A stretch of DNA of 64,000 bases from NCBI RefSeq assembly GCF_003480915.1, contig NZ_QUKD01000001.1, positions 868,001 to 932,000 of the forward strand, written 5' to 3'. The position numbers were made by a program, and so were the translations under genes. This document shows positions 61,901 to 64,000 of the stretch, one piece after another; position 1 is the first letter of the stretch, and every line of letters begins with the position of its first letter. Below the pieces are notes generated by a model. It did not search any database and was not told the origin of the DNA. It was given only the letters and a program-made list of their open reading frames with translations. The DNA is from Parabacteroides sp. TM07-1AC (GTDB lineage Bacteria > Bacteroidota > Bacteroidia > Bacteroidales > Tannerellaceae).

Positions 61901-64000
61901 GCAGGTGTTGTGCAGGGCGTGTTTTAGGAGGTGCATACCGTCATAGTTCCGGTAATACCCCTTCACCAGAAACTCGTCCGTGATTTTCATGGTGCGGTAG
62001 CCGCACACCACCGAAAACTCGTCCATGCTTGCGGAATAGGCGATTTTCACCTCCGTGTCGAACAGCCGGCTCATGTAGGCGGCATAGACACCCGTCGGAA
62101 TCCAGCGTTCCCCGAAATTGAAGTCCAGATCCTCGAAGGCGATGCGCTGCGGCTCGGCATCTTTCAGAGCCTCCAACGCCTGCTTCACCTCCGGCATACG
62201 CTCATTTTCGGGATTGTCACCCATCCATGCCTCTATGCGTTCCGCTTTCTCTATGACATTTCCGGCGATGAAACGGTCTTTGATTTCGTAACCGGTCACG
62301 AGCGGATTGTAGTAGATGCGCCCTTGCAGGGCAGTGAGCAAATCCTCCGCCGTGCTGTCGGTTATCTCCCGCATATAGTCGAGATTGACCGTACCATATT
62401 TGTTGAGCGACGCAGACAGGGCTTCTTCGGGAGAGCCTACGTTGGCATGGCTCTCCACCGCGAAGGAAACAGGATGCTCGAAGATGTCCGCCTTGACGAA
62501 CTTTCCGTTTTCCATCCGTTCCAGCGAAAGGATGTCGCGCCCGCCCGCATCCATCATCACTAACTTCACGTTCTGCTTGGCGTTGAGGTTGCCGTAGCGC
62601 ATGACAAACTCATCGTAACAGGTATTCAGATGCTCTCGCCACGGAACATTTGCCTCGCGCCGGAGCGATTCATAACGGTACAGACGCTCGTAGGCGTCAC
62701 GCAGCGACACATACAACAACGCCTTTTCCTTCTGGTATCCTTTCAGGTCGAGCGGCTGGAATGTCGCCCCGTATGGCGTGATGTCTTTCAGGTAGCCGAT
62801 GTTATGACGCCCCCGGTCAGCCACCAGCGACCCTTCGCGCAGGTGCATCTCCGGCGTGCGGTGGTAGGCACGCGGAGAAAGGTCCACGACTTCCTCCTTC
62901 GGCTTTTCCGCTTCGATGTCGGGGAAAAGGAAAGTCCCCACCGCTTCCGATGGGGTATCTGTAACGGCAGGTGCGGCGACTGCCTCCGGCTGTGTTTCCT
63001 CCTGTCGTGGCTGCTCACGGGAAGTTTCCGGCACGGCTTTCACTTCCGTCTTTTCCGCCACTTGTTTCTCGTTATGCTGCCTTGCCAGTTCCCGAAGTTC
63101 TTTCCTACGCTCCGGCGTCAAACCCATCATCATTTCATAGAAACCGTTGATGGGAGGATTGGTATCCCAGTCCAGTGTGGCATAGATGTCGTCCGGGTCG
63201 GCAGGCTTGGCGGTGTTCTCCGCTTTCACCTCCTTATTCTCCATTGCGGGTTTTGCAGTTGGAGCTGTCGGTGTAACCGTGACTTTCGGTTTGGGCGGAG
63301 TGGACTTTGCCGTAACTGCCTTTTTCACCGTCTTTTTCTTTTTGGAGGTTTTCGGTTGGCTGACCTCTTCCGTCATCCCCCAGAGGTCAAGCAGGGTGAG
63401 CTGCACGCCTGCGGAATATTGCGGGCGCGGTTCTATCTCCGGCTTTTCATCTGCGGGTTGCGGCTTTTCTGTCGGAGTTTCCACCGTCTGCGCCGAGGAT
63501 ACTGTTTCCAATTTTATGGCAGGACGCTCTACTTTATTTTGAACGGCAACTTTTTCTTCCGTTCCTGCCTGCCGGATTGAACCCGAATACAAGCGCATGG
63601 CAAGCCTGTAATGGAAATCCTCGTCGAGCATACGGCGCAAATCCCCGGCGATGCCTGCTGCCTTGCCCTCGTGCAGATAAACCATAGCGGGCTTCCCGTA
63701 GGGGTCTGTGTCAAGTTTCGCCATCGTATGCACGATGCGTTCCGGGTGGTGGATGAAATAGGCGTTGTCGGTCAGGGCGGTTTTCGTGTCCGTCTGTATC
63801 ACGGTCATCAGCCGCTCGTCCTGCGACATTTCCTTCTTGCTGAGGTTCTTTTGCAGGACAATCAGGTCACTGCCCACCTCCGTGCCCGCGTTGTCCGTGA
63901 ACAGGTTGTTGGGCAGGCGTATCGCGGATACCAGATTGGCCTGACTGAACAGCTCGTTACGCACGGAGGTCTTGGTGCTATTCAATACCCCTTGCGAGGT
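58919..64000 (-). CDS. Giant N6-adenine methylase-SNF2-type helicase, N terminus outside the window
   Basis: 1,693 residues in the window, with the frame still open at the right edge ([17 protein letters not shown]), so the true start is beyond 64000. The first part ends a DNA methylase domain ([20 protein letters not shown]). A long proline/lysine-rich linker follows (about 150-380), then a superfamily 2 helicase: Walker [12 protein letters not shown], the DEAH-like box [19 protein letters not shown] and the C-terminal motif [20 protein letters not shown], then [12 protein letters not shown]. The C-terminal 250 residues are largely coiled coil. Such proteins are common on CTnDOT-like elements and are suspected to modify or protect the transferred DNA. 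Confidence 0.88.
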   Translation of the reverse strand, partial: TSQGVLNSTKTSVRNELFSQANLVSAIRLPNNLFTDNAGTEVGSDLIVLQKNLSKKEMSQDERLMTVIQTDTKTALTDNAYFIHHPERIVHTMAKLDTDPYGKPAMVYLHEGKAAGIAGDLRRMLDEDFHYRLAMRLYSGSIRQAGTEEKVAVQNKVERPAIKLETVSSAQTVETPTEKPQPADEKPEIEPRPQYSAGVQLTLLDLWGMTEEVSQPKTSKKKKTVKKAVTAKSTPPKPKVTVTPTAPTAKPAMENKEVKAENTAKPADPDDIYATLDWDTNPPINGFYEMMMGLTPERRKELRELARQHNEKQVAEKTEVKAVPETSREQPRQEETQPEAVAAPAVTDTPSEAVGTFLFPDIEAEKPKEEVVDLSPRAYHRTPEMHLREGSLVADRGRHNIGYLKDITPYGATFQPLDLKGYQKEKALLYVSLRDAYERLYRYESLRREANVPWREHLNTCYDEFVMRYGNLNAKQNVKLVMMDAGGRDILSLERMENGKFVKADIFEHPVSFAVESHANVGSPEEALSASLNKYGTVNLDYMREITDSTAEDLLTALQGRIYYNPLVTGYEIKDRFIAGNVIEKAERIEAWMGDNPENERMPEVKQALEALKDAEPQRIAFEDLDFNFGERWIPTGVYAAYMSRLFDTEVKIAYSASMDEFSVVCGYRTMKITDEFLVKGYYRNYDGMHLLKHALHNTCPDMMKSIGKDEHGNDIKMRDSEGIQLANAKIDEIRNGFSEWLEEQSPQFKERLVTMYNRKFNCFVRPRYDGSHQTFPDLNLKGLASRGIKSVYPSQMDCVWMLKQNGGGICDHEVGTGKTLIMCIAAHEMKRLNLAHKPMIIGLKANVAEIAATYQAAYPNARILYASEKDFSTANRVRFFNNIKNNDYDCVIMSHDQFGKIPQSPELQQRILQAELDTVEENLEVLRQQGKNVSRAMLKGLEKRKHNLEAKLEKVEHAIKSRTDDVVDFKQMGIDHIFIDESHQFKNLTFNTRHDRVAGLGNSEGSQKALNMLFAIRTIQERTGKDLGATFLSGTTISNSLTELYLLFKYLRPKELERQDIRCFDAWAAIFAKKTTDFEFNVTNNVVQKERFRYFIKVPELAAFYNEITDYRTAEDVGVDRPAKNEILHHIPPTPEQEDFIQKLMQFAKTGDATLLGRLPLSETEEKAKMLIATDYARKMALDMRMIDPNYEDHPDNKASHCAKMIAEYYQKYDAQKGTQFVFSDLGTYQPGDGWNVYSEIKRKLTEDYGIPPSEVRFIQECKTDKARKAVIDAMNAGTVRVLFGSTSMLGTGVNAQKRCVAIHHLDTPWRPSDLQQRDGRGVRAGNEIAKHFAGNNVDVIIYAVEKSLDSYKFNLLHCKQTFISQLKSGAMGARTIDEGAMDEKSGMNFSEYMALLSGNTDLLDKAKLEKRIASLEGERKSFNKGKRDSEFKLESKTGELRNNTAFIDAMTEDWNRFLSVVQTDKEGNRLNIIKVDGVDSADEKVIGKRLQEIAKNATTGGLYTQVGELYGFPIKVVSERILKEGLEFTDNRFVVEGNYKYTYNNGHLAMADPLAAARNFLNAMERIPSIIDQYKAKNEVLEMEIPQLQEIAGKVWKKEDELKQLKSELAALDRKIQLELAPPTPEVAEKENEGQQLKPEAEDVRNRQAQYPENAPPQIRSPADSIVANHVIIGRPGLYAKEETRSKGLKI

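Larger units (their letters stand above)
15531..64000. mobile_element. CTnDOT-family conjugative transposon, right part outside the window
   Basis: The set traH-traQ, traA, mobABC, rteA-rteB-tetQ, rteC, PcfK/PcfJ-like accessory genes and a giant methylase-helicase is characteristic of CTnDOT/ERL-type elements of Bacteroidales. The integrase and excision genes are not in the window and would be expected to the right of 64000. The tra region is interrupted: traB to traF and most of traG are replaced by unrelated DNA (about 29084-41133). A MITE, a KAP NTPase and an AAA_14 ATPase are further additions between mobC and rteC. Confidence 0.9.

Noticed and set aside
1..64000. CRISPR arrays, tRNA or rRNA genes
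   Set aside because: No regularly spaced 25-40 base repeats and no cloverleaf or rRNA signatures were seen on either strand.

Overview
The window comes from a gut-type Bacteroidales genome (Bacteroides or Parabacteroides-like). Evidence: Bacteroides-type promoters (TTTG, 19-21 bases, TAnnTTTG), A-rich translation starts without Shine-Dalgarno sequences, and a nearly complete CTnDOT-family conjugative transposon carrying tetQ-rteA-rteB.

Chromosomal part (1-15520): a leftward multi-gene ABC exporter locus with a TolC-like outer-membrane factor, a HlyD/MacA-like adaptor, five FtsX/MacB-type permeases (one cut by the window edge) and one LolD/MacB-type ATPase. The locus has three sigma-54-like (-24/-12) promoters. 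Each is preceded by tandem 17-bp palindromes of the form TGTCTAA-N3-TTAGACA, so the locus reads as one regulon under an NtrC-type activator. No such activator is encoded in the chromosomal part shown.

Conjugative transposon (about 15531 to beyond 64000): the left end abuts GTATCTTTGC, which is both a CTnDOT-like att core and a Bacteroides -7 box. Moving inward: a structured non-coding end, a rightward accessory operon (small proteins, PcfK-like, PcfJ-like), then a leftward transfer operon with the 3' part of traG, then traH to traQ and a secreted lysozyme. traA and the divergent mobA-mobB-mobC operon are at 41-46 kb.

Between traG' and traA (about 29.08-41.13 kb) the expected traB-traF and most of traG are missing. 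In their place is a lower-GC patchwork: a DUF5710 protein, two helix-turn-helix proteins flanking a primase-helicase, a second RteC-like protein, an outer-membrane beta-barrel protein, a RibD-C/DHFR-like reductase, and a tight four-gene operon. That operon encodes an AbiEi-like regulator, an AbiEii-like nucleotidyltransferase, a metallophosphoesterase and a DEDDh exonuclease, behind repeated operator-like sites. It is the best candidate here for an undescribed defence or toxin-antitoxin system. The element should be unable to transfer itself unless helped in trans.

Right part (46.3-64 kb): a MITE that supplies the mobC stop codon, a solitary KAP P-loop NTPase, an AAA_14/DUF4143 ATPase, rteC, a second RibD-C-like reductase behind a long structured leader with a terminator, rteB, rteA, tetQ, a second small MITE, and the C-terminal 1,690 or so residues of a giant methylase-helicase that runs off the right edge.
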